Source of the DNA: a bacterium
Lineage (GTDB): Bacteria; JAJRZV01
Direction of reading: 5' to 3'
Assembly: GCA_024275095.1 (NCBI GenBank)
Contig: JAJRZV010000116.1
Span: forward strand, 1-14,821
DNA length: 14,821 nt
Within the stretch, counting starts at the first letter, position 1. The number at the start of each line of letters is the position of its first letter. Of this stretch, positions 14,729-14,821 are shown piece by piece. The position numbers were made by a program, and so were the translations under genes. The notes under the pieces were generated by a model. It saw only the letters and a list, made by a program, of their open reading frames with translations. It made no database searches and was not told where the DNA came from.

Positions 14729-14821
14729 TTAGTCCTTTAAAAATCTGCACGCAGGCTTTATTGGTGAAATACGATGTTCATGCGATAGGTGTGCACGGGC
14801 GAATATATCCGAACGCACCAG
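14729..14821 (-). other. Right edge: open frame running off the window, unidentified
   Basis: A minus-strand frame enters from the right edge and stops at a TAA (14729-14731), giving a 30-residue tail (LVRSDIFARAHLSHEHR and onward) that I do not recognise. On the plus strand, a GTG near 14764 also opens a frame to the edge (MKYDVHAIGVHGRIYP). At most one is likely real, and neither has a strong ribosome site or a family match visible. Both are noted only as possible partial genes. Confidence 0.15.

Noticed and set aside
1-14821. tRNA, rRNA, CRISPR arrays and insertion sequences.
   Set aside because: I found no cloverleaf, no spaced direct repeats and no transposase-like protein on either strand by reading. 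Very diverged remnants at the edges cannot be excluded.

Overview
This window reads as chromosomal DNA from an anaerobic, possibly thermophilic bacterium of moderate GC content. The evidence is bacterial lipobox signal peptides, Shine-Dalgarno sites, a textbook TTGACA/TATAAA promoter, the glutamyl-tRNA (C5) route of tetrapyrrole synthesis, and a very large oxygen-sensitive-type CoA-dehydratase activase. The layout resembles Thermodesulfobacteriota/Nitrospirota-like or clostridial genomes, but I cannot fix the phylum from sequence alone.

Left half (about 146-7707, all on the minus strand). A probable operon reads in this order: DUF72/YecE-like protein, CcsA-type haem-handling membrane protein, hemA (glutamyl-tRNA reductase), hemC (hydroxymethylbilane synthase), a fused cobA-hemD (uroporphyrinogen-III methyltransferase plus synthase), a lipoprotein alpha/beta-hydrolase, and a TIGR00725/SLOG protein. 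From ccsA to the hydrolase the genes abut or overlap, which suggests translational coupling. Together hemA, hemC and cobA-hemD turn charged glutamyl-tRNA into early tetrapyrrole intermediates and on to precorrin-2, for siroheme, B12 or haem. hemB and hemL are not in the window. The fused cobA-hemD has no ATG/GTG/TTG start that keeps its SAM-binding loop. The full 9-base Shine-Dalgarno sequence points instead at an ACG codon exactly where the family's methionine lies.

Centre (7708-9477). A 99-bp divergent spacer separates the minus-strand operon from a plus-strand secreted GH13 alpha-glucosidase/amylase lipoprotein of the intermediary MPDLN type.

Right half. A small plus-strand cassette (9636-10293) holds a MNT/AbiEii-like nucleotidyltransferase and an overlapping 58-aa charged partner. 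It looks like a toxin-antitoxin-type or other two-gene accessory module. A possible 56-aa ORF follows. It runs antisense into the end of a 1346-aa minus-strand protein that carries two BcrA/BadF/HgdC-type ATPase domains fused to DUF2229 and HgdB-like regions. That giant gene has a near-perfect sigma-70 promoter whose -10 box almost touches the start codon, so its mRNA is predicted to be leaderless or nearly so.

The window edges (1-145 and 14538-14821) contain no gene I can identify. Short open frames run off both ends.
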